Source of the DNA: JACVRW01 sp963746825
GTDB lineage: Bacteria; Actinomycetota; Thermoleophilia; Solirubrobacterales; Thermoleophilaceae
Length of the DNA stretch: 64,000 nt
NCBI GenBank assembly: GCA_963746825.1
Contig: CAVVCU010000004.1
Coordinates: 238,529 to 302,528 of the forward strand
Reading direction: 5' to 3'
The notes beneath the pieces were generated by a model. That model was given only the letters and a program-made list of their open reading frames with translations. It was not told where the DNA came from and ran no database searches. How positions within the stretch are numbered: position 1 is the stretch's first letter; each line of letters begins with the position of its first letter. Positions 56,060-64,000 of this stretch are shown piece after piece. The translations under genes and the position numbers were made by a program.

Positions 56060-57121
56060 CTATTCCCGGATCGGCGCCGCGTCCTGGATCTCGAGCGGCG
56101 TGATCGGCACGCCGTCGCTCCACCTTCCGTTGAAGCGATGCCTGCGCGTGTCGCCGAGCCCGTACCGGCACCACTTCCCTTCGTAGGCGCAGGTTCGGAG
56201 CGCGTCCCAGGACTTCCAGCAGAAGCTCCAGTCGTAGGCGTCGGCGTCGCCCTTCCGCGCGGCGCACACGCCGTGCGGGGCGCTGAGTGCCGGGGTCCCG
56301 TGGGCGTCGGGCCGAGTGAGCACGAGGTCCTTGTTGCGTTTCGGGATGTGCCCGAGCTTCGGGAAGATCGCGTTGCAGCTGCTGTCCGCCTTGTTGGGCT
56401 CCGAGATCACGCCCTCGCCGCTCGAGTGGCACTGAAGCTTCACCGTCGCCGGGATCCCACGCAGCGAGTCGTCCACCGCAGGCTCGTCGAACCCGACGAG
56501 GCCGCCGTCGTGCGGATCCTCGAGCCAGATGGCCCGCGGCTTCGGCAGATCCAGGCTTCGGTGTCGGTTGGCGAGGTTCGCCGTGATGACCCCGCCGAAG
56601 GAGAAGCCGAAGTAGCTCGTCCTGCGGAGGTCCGGCTGTACGCGACCGGGGCGAGCGCGCAGGTGGGCGAGCGCCCCGCGGATGCCCCTCACCGCCGAAT
56701 TGATGCAGGGCTCGACGTCGAACGGACCCGGGCACGGGACCGCGGTATCGGTCTGCCAGCGCGGGTAGATCACCACGCTGCCCTTGCGCACGGTGTGCCG
56801 GATGAACTCGTACATCTGGTCGTAGCCGGCGAACTCGTAGTAGCCGTGCATCACGACGGCGAGGGGCGCCCGTCGCGGCCGCGGACGGACCGGCTCGAAG
56901 GCGTACCAGGCATCGGCCCCGGCGCCGCCCGAGCTCACCCGCCAGCCGTGGTGCGCGTAGTCACTGCCGCCCGGGCCCGACTTGGGCTGGGACGGCTGGG
57001 TCACGGCGGCCGACGCCTCGGTGGCCGTCAGCAGCGCCAGCGCGGCCACCGCGACGGCGACCGTGCGGCGACTCATCCGGGCCCCGGCGCGAACTGCGGC
57101 AGTTGTGATGGGTTGCGACAC
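56060..57121 (-). CDS. Secreted alpha/beta hydrolase
   Basis: 353 residues. Signal peptide (TVAVAVAALALLTATEASAA), then APLAVVMHGYYEFAGYDQMYEF (oxyanion region), VVIYPRWQTDT, nucleophile elbow YFGFSFGGVITANLA, IWLEDPHDGG and a late SAPHGVC with a likely catalytic His. Multiple cysteines (PCPGPFDVEPC, TCAYEGKWC) suggest disulfides. Resembles secreted lipases/esterases. GTG 57121 with AGGGGA upstream, or ATG 57076 closer to the signal peptide. Confidence 0.8.
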   Translation of the reverse strand: MSQPITTAAVRAGARMSRRTVAVAVAALALLTATEASAAVTQPSQPKSGPGGSDYAHHGWRVSSGGAGADAWYAFEPVRPRPRRAPLAVVMHGYYEFAGYDQMYEFIRHTVRKGSVVIYPRWQTDTAVPCPGPFDVEPCINSAVRGIRGALAHLRARPGRVQPDLRRTSYFGFSFGGVITANLANRHRSLDLPKPRAIWLEDPHDGGLVGFDEPAVDDSLRGIPATVKLQCHSSGEGVISEPNKADSSCNAIFPKLGHIPKRNKDLVLTRPDAHGTPALSAPHGVCAARKGDADAYDWSFCWKSWDALRTCAYEGKWCRYGLGDTRRHRFNGRWSDGVPITPLEIQDAAPIRE

Positions 57122-57169
57122 GTGGGAGTCCCCTGTGCTCGCTGCTCGCGCATCTCGGGGTAGTCGCCC

Positions 57170-57612
57170 TTACTGCTGCGCGACGTGGGCTACTACCAAC
57201 CGCATACCTTCAGGCGGCAGCCTGTCCTCATTGGCGAACAGCGCCAGACGTCGAGGCTCTGGCAGCCACAGCCCCGTCGCGGTGGTCAGCCAGCTCCGCA
57301 CTGCCTCTGCGCGTTCGATGAGCTCTTCGATTTCAGGCAGCTTGCGCCGAGCCAGTTCCTGGACCTGGTCGTGAGCGGGCTCGCCGGCGTCGCTGGCAGT
57401 CAACAGGACGCGGATGTCGTCGAGGGAGAAGCCGGCCCGCTTGGCGACGTCGATCACGCCGAGGCGCGTGAGCGTGTCGTCGCCGTATCGGCGCTGGCCG
57501 CTCACCCGCAGCGGTACTGGGAGCAGCCGCTCAGTCTCGTAGTAGCGGATCGCGGACACGTTGAACCGGCGCGCTTGGCGACTTGGCCGATGGTGAGCGT
57601 GGCGTCGTCCAC
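57170..57612 (-). pseudogene. MerR-family regulator, one frameshift
   Basis: About 147 residues when joined. N-terminal helix-turn-helix in one frame (DDATLTIGQVAKRAG) continuing in another (SAIRYYETERLLPVPLR, GQRRYGDDTLTRLGVIDVAKRAGF, LDDIRVLL). One T is missing near 57564; adding it gives RAGFNVSAIRYYE, the exact family consensus. The C-terminal dimer helix is present (ARRKLPEIEELIERAEAVRSWL); no SoxR-like cysteine cluster is seen. Start GTG 57612. Confidence 0.78.
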
Positions 57613-58103
57613 GACGACGTCAATCCAGGACAGTAGGCTGCAGACGAAGCCACGGAGAGGACTCCCGATGACCCAGATATCGCGTCTCGCGCTGGCGCCG
57701 ACGGAGCCGCTCGCGGAGATGAGGCCATTGGCGTCGAACGCACTGCAGGTCGGTGCGCCGACGGCACGCTGCGTTGCTTCGAGCGCGACGCGCCAACCCT
57801 GCGAGCGGGTGAGGTCATCGTGAGTCGGAAGGCCGCCGCTGCGCCCATTCCTCAGCTTCGATCTGCGCGAAGGCGCCGTCGGGAGCTCGCTCCAGTCAGG
57901 CGTCGTCGGACGGTGCCCAGCCAATCGCGGCAGACCTCGGCGTATCGCCGCGGGCAGCAGGCCTTTGCCAGCAGCGAGTGCTTGCCGTCCGCTCCCAATC
58001 GCCGCCCGCGCTCGTTCGCGTGGCGCGGTGTGGCGCTGCGGCGCTGGAGAGGTGGCGATAAAGCCTGCTGATGAATGCCCGTGTGGTGTTGTACGGGCCA
58101 TGA
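57613..58103. other. Stretch without a confident gene
   Basis: About 490 bp between the MerR gene and the BASS-like gene. On the plus strand GGAGAGG precedes an ATG at 57669 and an open frame of about 50 codons follows (TQISRLALAPTEPLAEM), so a frameshifted gene divergent from MerR may start here. I cannot identify it, and no frame on either strand stays open with a family-like pattern. No RNA gene is seen. Confidence 0.4.
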
Positions 58104-59084
<981 letters not shown>

Positions 59085-59184
59085 TTGAAGCGAGATCGAG
59101 CATAGCGGCCACCCGGGGAGGCCCCCTCGGTCGCCCCGATCGGCGAAGATGAGCGGGACTGGGTCGACCCGCACGGAGGATCTC

Positions 59185-60135
59185 ATGCGCTATCGCGATC
59201 ACCTGCCCCAGCTCGATGGGGGCCTGTTCCTGACCGATGCCGGGCTGGAGACCGAACTGGTCTTCCACGACGGTCTCGACCTGCCGCTGTTCGCGGCCTT
59301 CGACGTGTTGAAGGACGAGGCGGGGACCGATCGGCTGCGGCGCTACTACCGCCAGTTCGCGGCGCTGGCCCGCGACCGTGGGGTGGGCCTGGTGCTGGAG
59401 AGCCCGACCTGGCGGGCCAGCCCGCGCTGGGCGCGGGAGATCGGCTACTCCGACGCTCAGCTCGACGAGCTCAACCGCAAGGCGATCGCTCTCATGGAGG
59501 AGGTGCGCGAGGAGTACGAGTCGCCCGACACGCCCTTCGTGATCTCCGGGCAGCTCGGCCCGCAGGACGACGGCTACAACCCCGCGGAAATGCTGACGGC
59601 CGACGCGGCGCAGAGCTACCACGCGACGCAGATCGACACCTTCGCCGACACCGCGGCGGACATGGTCACGGCGCTGACGATGACCTACGCCGACGAGGCG
59701 GTGGGCATCGCACGGGCCGCGGCCGCGGCCGGGCTGCCGGTGGCCATCTCCTTCACCGTGGAGACCGACGGCCGCCTGCCGAACGGCCAGGAGCTGGGTG
59801 AGGCCATCGGCGAGGTCGACGAGGCCACGGACGCGGGACCCGTCTACTACATGATCAACTGCGCCCATCCGACCCACTTCGCCGGTGCCATCGCCGGCGA
59901 CGAGCCGTGGGTCGCGCGCGTCCGCGGCCTGCGCGCCAACGCCTCGACGTGCAGCCACGCCGAGCTCGACGAGGCCACCGAGCTGGACGAGGGCGACCCG
60001 GTCGACCTCGGTGCGCGCTACCTCGACCTACGGGACAAGCTCCCGCAGCTCACCGTCCTGGGCGGCTGCTGCGGCACGGACTTTCGCCACGTCGAGCGGA
60101 TCGCCCAGACCTGGCTGTCCGGGCAGCCCGCCTAG
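59185..60135 (+). CDS. Homocysteine S-methyltransferase family protein
   Basis: 316 residues from ATG 59185, which has GGAGG six bases upstream (an upstream ATG at 59149 lacks one). Barrel with FLTDAGLETELVFHDGLDL, ESPTWRASPRWA, ISGQLGPQDDGY, and the three zinc cysteines in MINCAHPTHF and GGCCGTDFRH. Transfers methyl from S-methylmethionine or a similar donor to homocysteine. No riboswitch is evident in the 100 bp upstream. Confidence 0.92.
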   Translation: MRYRDHLPQLDGGLFLTDAGLETELVFHDGLDLPLFAAFDVLKDEAGTDRLRRYYRQFAALARDRGVGLVLESPTWRASPRWAREIGYSDAQLDELNRKAIALMEEVREEYESPDTPFVISGQLGPQDDGYNPAEMLTADAAQSYHATQIDTFADTAADMVTALTMTYADEAVGIARAAAAAGLPVAISFTVETDGRLPNGQELGEAIGEVDEATDAGPVYYMINCAHPTHFAGAIAGDEPWVARVRGLRANASTCSHAELDEATELDEGDPVDLGARYLDLRDKLPQLTVLGGCCGTDFRHVERIAQTWLSGQPA

Positions 60136-60665
60136 ACGGCGCCGCCCGCGACCGGCGGGGCGGTCGGGTCCTCGGCCTCGGCGTCGGGGTGCTCGCGGGC
60201 GAGGTACTCCTCGATGTTCTCCGGATTGTCGGCGTTGCGCTGCGCGACGGCCAGAAGGTCGGACATCGTGGCCACCTCCTCGGTCTGCTCCTTGAGGAAC
60301 CACTGCATGAAGCCCTCGCTCTGGTAGTCGCCCTCCTCGCGGGCCACTCCGGTCAGCGCGCTGATCTGCCCGGTCACACGCTTCTCCTGCTCGAGAGCGA
60401 TCACCACCGGAGCCACCAGGTCCGCGAAGTCGCTGACCGGGGCCACCACGCCGGGGATGACGGGGGTGGCGTCGGAGTCGACCAGGTACTGGACCATCAT
60501 CAGCGCGTGGTTTCGCTCCTCGAGGGCCTGGGCGTAGAAGAAGGCGGCCAGGCGCGGCAGGGTGCGAACGTCGTAGAAGACCGCGTTGGTCACGTACTGC
60601 TGCGCCGCCGCGAACTCGTGGCCGACCTGCTCGTTGAGTAGGTCGACGAAGCGGTCTGCTGCCAA
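60132..60665 (-). CDS. Ferritin
   Basis: 177 residues. Four-helix ferritin with di-iron ligands: LLNEQVGHEFAAAQQY (helix A Glu), FYAQALEERNHALMMV (helix B ExxH), VIALEQEKRVTGQI and FLKEQTEEVATM. Non-heme bacterial ferritin (FtnA-like) for iron storage. The C-terminal 20 residues are acidic and Pro/Ala-rich, longer than usual. TTG start with AAGGGAG upstream. Its 3' end overlaps the methyltransferase stop by 4 bp. Confidence 0.92.
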   Translation of the reverse strand: MAADRFVDLLNEQVGHEFAAAQQYVTNAVFYDVRTLPRLAAFFYAQALEERNHALMMVQYLVDSDATPVIPGVVAPVSDFADLVAPVVIALEQEKRVTGQISALTGVAREEGDYQSEGFMQWFLKEQTEEVATMSDLLAVAQRNADNPENIEEYLAREHPDAEAEDPTAPPVAGGAV

Positions 60666-60685
60666 CCGGGCTCCCTTCCGACTTT

Positions 60686-60781
60686 CTAGGACTTGGCGTT
60701 CTTGCCGAAGCGCTTCGGACAGCGCCGGCAGCGCTTCTTCGACTTACAACACTTGCTCTTGGGCTTGGTCTGCTTGGCCAT
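60686..60781 (-). CDS. 31-residue Cys/Lys-rich miniprotein
   Basis: Starts ATG 60781 and ends TAG. Composition is extreme: 10 Lys, 4 Arg, 4 Cys. The four cysteines lie as CC at residues 11-12, then C18 and C21 (CRRC), which could bind one zinc; the rest is KQTKPKSK before and PKRFGKN after. It lies 20 bp upstream of the ferritin start on the same strand. I recall very similar 30-60-residue proteins in other actinobacteria, function unknown; RNA or ribosome binding is a guess from charge. Confidence 0.65.
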   Translation of the reverse strand: MAKQTKPKSKCCKSKKRCRRCPKRFGKNAKS

Positions 60782-60826
60782 CGTACCCGCCCCGCTGAGC
60801 GGCGCCGTTAGGGTAGCCTAATTCCG

Positions 60827-61396
60827 GTGAGCACCGGTTCCGAGCGCAGCGCACTGGTGGTGGTGGATCTGCAGCGCGGCTTCGAGGACCTCCACCACTG
60901 GAGCCCCACCGGGCGGCGCAACAACCCGCGGTGTGAGGCCAACGTGGCCGCTCTGGTCGAGGAGTGGAGGACGTGCGGGCGGCCGATCGTGTTCGTCCGT
61001 CACGACTCCACGGAGCCGGGCTCTCCGCTCGAGCCCGGACAGGAGGGCAACGAGTTCAGGCCCGAGCTGACGGGGGAGCCCGATCTGCTGGTGACCAAGG
61101 AGACGAACTCCGCCTTCTACGGCGAGCCCGACCTGCACGCCTGGCTACAGGCGCGTTCGCTGACCGGTTTCGCGGTGTGCGGCATCCAGACCAACCATTG
61201 CGTCGAGACCACCGCACGGATGGGCGGGAACCTCGGCTACGACGTTGCGTTCGTGGCCGACGCCTGCCACACCTTCGACCGGCTGGGTCCCGACGGCGAG
61301 CTCGTGACGGCTGACGAGCTCACCCGGGCGACGCTCGCCAGCCTGCACGGCGAATTCGCCCGTGTGGTCAGCACGGCCGACCTGCTTGCAGGCTGA
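60827..61396 (+). CDS. Isochorismatase-family cysteine hydrolase
   Basis: 189 residues. Catalytic triad pattern of nicotinamidase-like hydrolases: Asp in LVVVDLQRGFEDL, Lys in VTKETNSAFYG, Cys in GIQTNHCVETTARMG. The cis-peptide region VCGIQTN is also present. Substrate not identifiable (amide or carbamate). GTG start; divergent from the Cys/Lys miniprotein gene with 45 bp between. Confidence 0.9.
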   Translation: MSTGSERSALVVVDLQRGFEDLHHWSPTGRRNNPRCEANVAALVEEWRTCGRPIVFVRHDSTEPGSPLEPGQEGNEFRPELTGEPDLLVTKETNSAFYGEPDLHAWLQARSLTGFAVCGIQTNHCVETTARMGGNLGYDVAFVADACHTFDRLGPDGELVTADELTRATLASLHGEFARVVSTADLLAG

Positions 61397-61404
61397 GCCG
61401 GGGC

Positions 61405-61942
61405 CTACTCGCAGAACCCGATCACGGGGATGCCGATGCTGATAGCCCGCCTGGAGTCGGCGTCGACCGCAAACTCGAACTTGCCCCCGCCGTTCTTGGG
61501 CACGACCACGAGCCAGATCCCGAAGATGTCCTCGGTGTCCTTGTTGACCGTCGCCTTGGGGAAGGCGGCCCTGATGGCGGCGAGCCTGGAGCCCACTCCG
61601 ACGCCGCGCGTCCTCGCGCCACCGCGGATGAAGATCCGCCGCACCCGGCGCGGGTCGGTCAGGGTGAAGTCGACGGAGCCCTTGAGCGGGGCCTTCAGCG
61701 TCGCCGAGCGGACGTTGGGGCCGCTGAGCTCACAGCCGCGGCGAATCACTCCGACGAGACCCTGCCGGCGGAGCTGTATGTAGCGCTTGCCGAGCTTGAC
61801 GCCGCCCACGCCCGACGGGGTGATGCGCTTGGGCGCGCTCCCCGATCTCGGCCGGCACCGCGCCGGAGCCGACAACCGCGGCCGCGACCAGCGCGACGGT
61901 GGCGGTGGTAACGAACGTGCGAAGCCGGCGATTGGAGCTCAT
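61405..61942 (-). pseudogene. Secreted protein of unknown function, one frameshift
   Basis: About 178 residues. Signal peptide from ATG 61942 (LRTFVTTATVALVAAAVVGSGAVPA), then, after one extra G in a run near 61841, the rest in the next frame: APKRITPSGVGGVKLGKRY, LVGVIRRGCELSGPNVRSATL, RRIFIRGGARTRGVGVG, AAFPKATVNKDTEDIFGIWLVVVPKN, GIPVIGFCE. Two cysteines may pair. The GVKLG...IGV-like pattern occurs in secreted actinobacterial proteins of unknown role. Confidence 0.7.
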
Positions 61943-61984
61943 GTGCGCAAGCTAACGCCTCCCTCGGCTCGCTGCAGGGATTTC

Positions 61985-62437
61985 TCAGTCGAGCAGCCGG
62001 TCCTCGCGGTGGCGCCCGAAGGTCTCCGAGTAGCGGGAGCACACGCGGTCCATGCTCGCCTCCTCGCGTGTGAGCCCGAACACCGTGCCCGGGAAGTCCA
62101 TGGGCTCCTGCACCTTCCAGAGCTCCTCGTGGGCGTCGGGTGAGAAGAGCTCGGCCGGGTCACCCACCGCGACCCAGCCGATCGGAACGGTGGTGCCCGG
62201 CTCGACGCGGCTGTTCACGTGCCCACGAGCACGTGGTCGCCGAGCACTGCGGCGCTGGGAGCTCGCGGCCGGCGCACCAGTGCGTTCTCCATCACGATGC
62301 AGCGCTCGCCCACCTCGATCGAGCCGCTCTCGGCTGTCAGAACCGCTCCGAAGAGACACTCGCGGTCGCCGCGAGCACCGCCGGGCGACGGCCGAGTCGG
62401 CGACCTGTGGTCGCTTGCCCTCGTGTTCGATCAGCAT
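61985..62437 (-). pseudogene. Hexapeptide-repeat protein (gamma carbonic anhydrase-like), two frameshifts
   Basis: About 150 residues when joined. MLIEHEGKRPQVADSAV, then one frame over CLFGAVLTAESGSIEVGERCIVMENALVR and SAAVLGDHVLVG, then back in frame HVNSRVEPGTTVPIGWVAVGDPAELF and a helical tail (RVCSRYSETFGRH). Short I/V-x-G-x-x turns fit a left-handed beta-helix, as in gamma carbonic anhydrases and acyltransferases. Breaks near 62387 (+1) and 62220 (-1). Divergent from the SDR gene. Confidence 0.65.
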
Positions 62438-62483
62438 GGCGCGTGATCCTAAGCCGTGTCGGGCGTCGGATAGCGTCCCGGCG

Positions 62484-63276
62484 ATGCAACTCCAGGGCTC
62501 AACCGTGTTGCTCACCGGCGCGAGCGGGGGCATAGGGCGCGCGATCGCCCGGGTGCTCGATGCCCGCGGGGCGAGAGTGCTCCTCAGCGGCCGGCGCGAG
62601 GAGGTGCTGGAGGAGATCCGGGCCGACCTGGGCGGCCGGCCCGAGGCCCTGCCGGCGGATCTCAGGGATCGCGCCGCTGCGGCTGCGCTGGCGCAGCGGG
62701 CCGGGGAGGTCGACGTGCTGGTGGCCAACGCCGCGGTGCCCGCGAGCGGCCGGGCCGAGCTCTTCTCAGCCGAGCAGATCGACGCCGCGCTCGACGTGAA
62801 CCTGCGGGCCCCGATCCAGCTCACACGCGCGCTCCTGCCGGGCATGCTCGAGCGCCGCCGCGGCCATCTGCTCTACGTGTCCTCGTTGTCGGGGAAGGTG
62901 GCCTCGCCGCGGGGCGCGCTCTACTCGGCCACCAAGTTCGGCCTGCGCGGCTACGCGGCCGGGCTGCGCCAGGACGTGGAGCCCAGGGGCGTGGGGGTGA
63001 GCGTCGTCTATCCCGGCTTCATCTCCGACGCCGGGATGTTCGCCGACTCGGGAGCCAAGCTGCCGCCGTGGGTGGGCACCCGCAGCCCCGAGCAGGTGGC
63101 CGAGGCGGTGGCCTCGGCCATCGAGAAGAACCGTCCCGAGGTCGACGTGGCGCCGCTCAGCCTGCGCGCCGGATCGCTGCTGGCGGCCCTCGCCCCGGTG
63201 ACGCTGGCCCGAGCTCAGCGCCGGCTGGGCGTCGGAGGGCGTGGCGGAGTCGATCGCCCGCGGGCAGCGCGGCTAG
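62484..63276 (+). pseudogene. Short-chain dehydrogenase/reductase, one frameshift near the end
   Basis: About 263 residues. NAD(P) motif LLTGASGGIGRAIARVL, LVANAAVPASGR, catalytic Ser in YVSSLSGKVASP and YxxxK in YSATKFGLRGYA, and VYPGFISDAGMF. Near 63230 one extra G shifts the last 15 residues; the corrected end reads SEGVAESIARGQRG and stops at 63276. Classical SDR; substrate unknown. 46 bp from the divergent hexapeptide gene. Confidence 0.85.
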
Positions 63277-63285
63277 GCCAGCGCG

Positions 63286-64000
63286 CTAGAGAAAAGGCCG
63301 CTGCGCGGAGTCGTCGGGCTCGAGCCGGTCGGCCTCGAGGCCCAGCGCCACGCGCACGATCCGGGCCTGCTCGCGCTTGTGGGCCGCGGCGTAGCCCTCG
63401 CCCGGTGCGGCGCGCAGCTGGCGCCCGACGTAGTCGTAGCGCAGGCGCTCGGGCAGGATCTTCGCCATTCGCCGGCGCATGAAGGCCCGGGCGCCCATGT
63501 TGCGCGGCTCCTCCTGGACCCACACCACCCGGTCGAGGTTGGGATAGCTCTCGATCAGCTCGACCAGCTCGACCTCGGGGAAGGGATACAGCAGCTCCAC
63601 GCGCGCCACGGCGGTATGCCCGATCGAGGCTCGCTCCTCGTGCATCGCGATGTCGTAATAGACCTTGCCCGAGCACAGCACCAGGGTGGTCACCTGCTCG
63701 CGGCCGCCCGGCAGGTCGGGGTCGTCGATCACCCGCTCGAAGCCGCCGTCCGCCAGCTCGGCCACGGTCGAGGTGGCGGCGGGCAGGCGAAGGAGGCTCT
63801 TGGGCGTCATCACGATCAGCGGCCGCGGCTTGGTCACCAGCGCCTGGCGGCGCAGCAGGTGGAAGTACTGAGCGGGCGTCGTGCAGTTGGCCACCCTGAT
63901 GTTGCCCTCCGCCGCCGACTGCAGGAAGCGCTCCAGGCGCGCGCTCGAGTGCTCGGGACCCGAGCCCTCATAGCCGTGGGCGGCGCCGCCGACCGCGGCG
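63286..64000 (-). CDS. 2-oxoglutarate dehydrogenase/decarboxylase E1, C-terminal part
   Basis: About 238 residues; the 5' part lies beyond the window. SSARLERFLQSAAEGNI, NCTTPAQYFHLLRRQAL, PLIVMTPKSLLRLP, CSGKVYYDIAMHEE, VELLYPFP and VVWVQEEPRNMGARAFM identify the C-terminal transketolase-like domain of 2-oxoglutarate dehydrogenase E1. In actinobacteria this is often the multifunctional Kgd (E1 plus succinyltransferase), but the N-terminal part needed to decide is absent. Stop 10 bp from the SDR. Confidence 0.93.
   Translation of the reverse strand, partial: AAVGGAAHGYEGSGPEHSSARLERFLQSAAEGNIRVANCTTPAQYFHLLRRQALVTKPRPLIVMTPKSLLRLPAATSTVAELADGGFERVIDDPDLPGGREQVTTLVLCSGKVYYDIAMHEERASIGHTAVARVELLYPFPEVELVELIESYPNLDRVVWVQEEPRNMGARAFMRRRMAKILPERLRYDYVGRQLRAAPGEGYAAAHKREQARIVRVALGLEADRLEPDDSAQRPFL

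Noticed and set aside
59085..59184. SAM riboswitch upstream of the homocysteine methyltransferase
   Set aside because: The 100-bp leader shows no SAM-I/SAM-II core and holds only a GC-rich imperfect stem.

Overview
The window is very GC-rich and densely coding, with many GTG and TTG starts and 4-bp stop/start overlaps. Gene content points to a high-GC actinobacterium, most likely class Thermoleophilia (Solirubrobacterales-like): purine genes in the purCSQLF order, a DUF1800/DUF1501 pair, a YcnI/CopC/CopD copper cluster, and C-terminal parts of ClpB and an alpha-ketoglutarate decarboxylase-type E1. The taxon is inferred from gene families and codon style, not from a marker gene.

Layout. (1) 1-6.3 kb: 3' part of clpB, a secreted protein, a GYD protein, then purD-purE-purB. 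(2) 6.3-12.4 kb: an exported-protein block (DUF1800, Tat-exported DUF1501, a cupredoxin, a Tat-exported PhoX-like protein, a YihY membrane protein). (3) 12.4-23 kb: purC-purS-purQ-purL-purF, a DUF4394 protein, recQ-purN-purH. With purD/E/B, nearly all of de novo IMP synthesis is here; purM and purK are not in the window. (4) 23-32 kb: tRNA-Lys, tRNA-Glu and tRNA-Val, a P450, a phospholipase D/cardiolipin synthase-type enzyme, an alpha/beta hydrolase, a cyclopropane-fatty-acid synthase, a cyclic-nucleotide-binding protein, a trans-enoyl-reductase-type protein and an altered GH3 enzyme. (5) 32-41.4 kb: a phosphate/polyphosphate island (ppk, sixA, ppx, phoU, pstBACS, two winged-helix regulators) with two Pho-box-like 18-mers. 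(6) 41.4-48.9 kb: a PHP phosphoesterase, a copper/envelope module (ycnI, a CopC-CopD fusion, a His-motif protein, two paralogous small membrane proteins, a cupredoxin-like protein, a polytopic membrane protein) and ppk2. (7) 48.9-64 kb: regulators (ArsR, LuxR-TPR, MerR), secreted proteins, enzymes, a BASS-like transporter, tRNA-Asp, homocysteine methyltransferase, ferritin, a 31-residue Cys/Lys miniprotein, an SDR and the 3' part of a 2-oxoglutarate decarboxylase/dehydrogenase gene.

Data quality. I count about 26 places where one recognisable protein continues in another frame. All but one lie between 41 and 63.3 kb, and about 22 shift by +1 (one extra base). Family consensus at several sites fits single-base insertions. 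These look like uncorrected assembly indels rather than decay, so the broken genes are reported as single loci, typed pseudogene, and described as probably intact in the organism.
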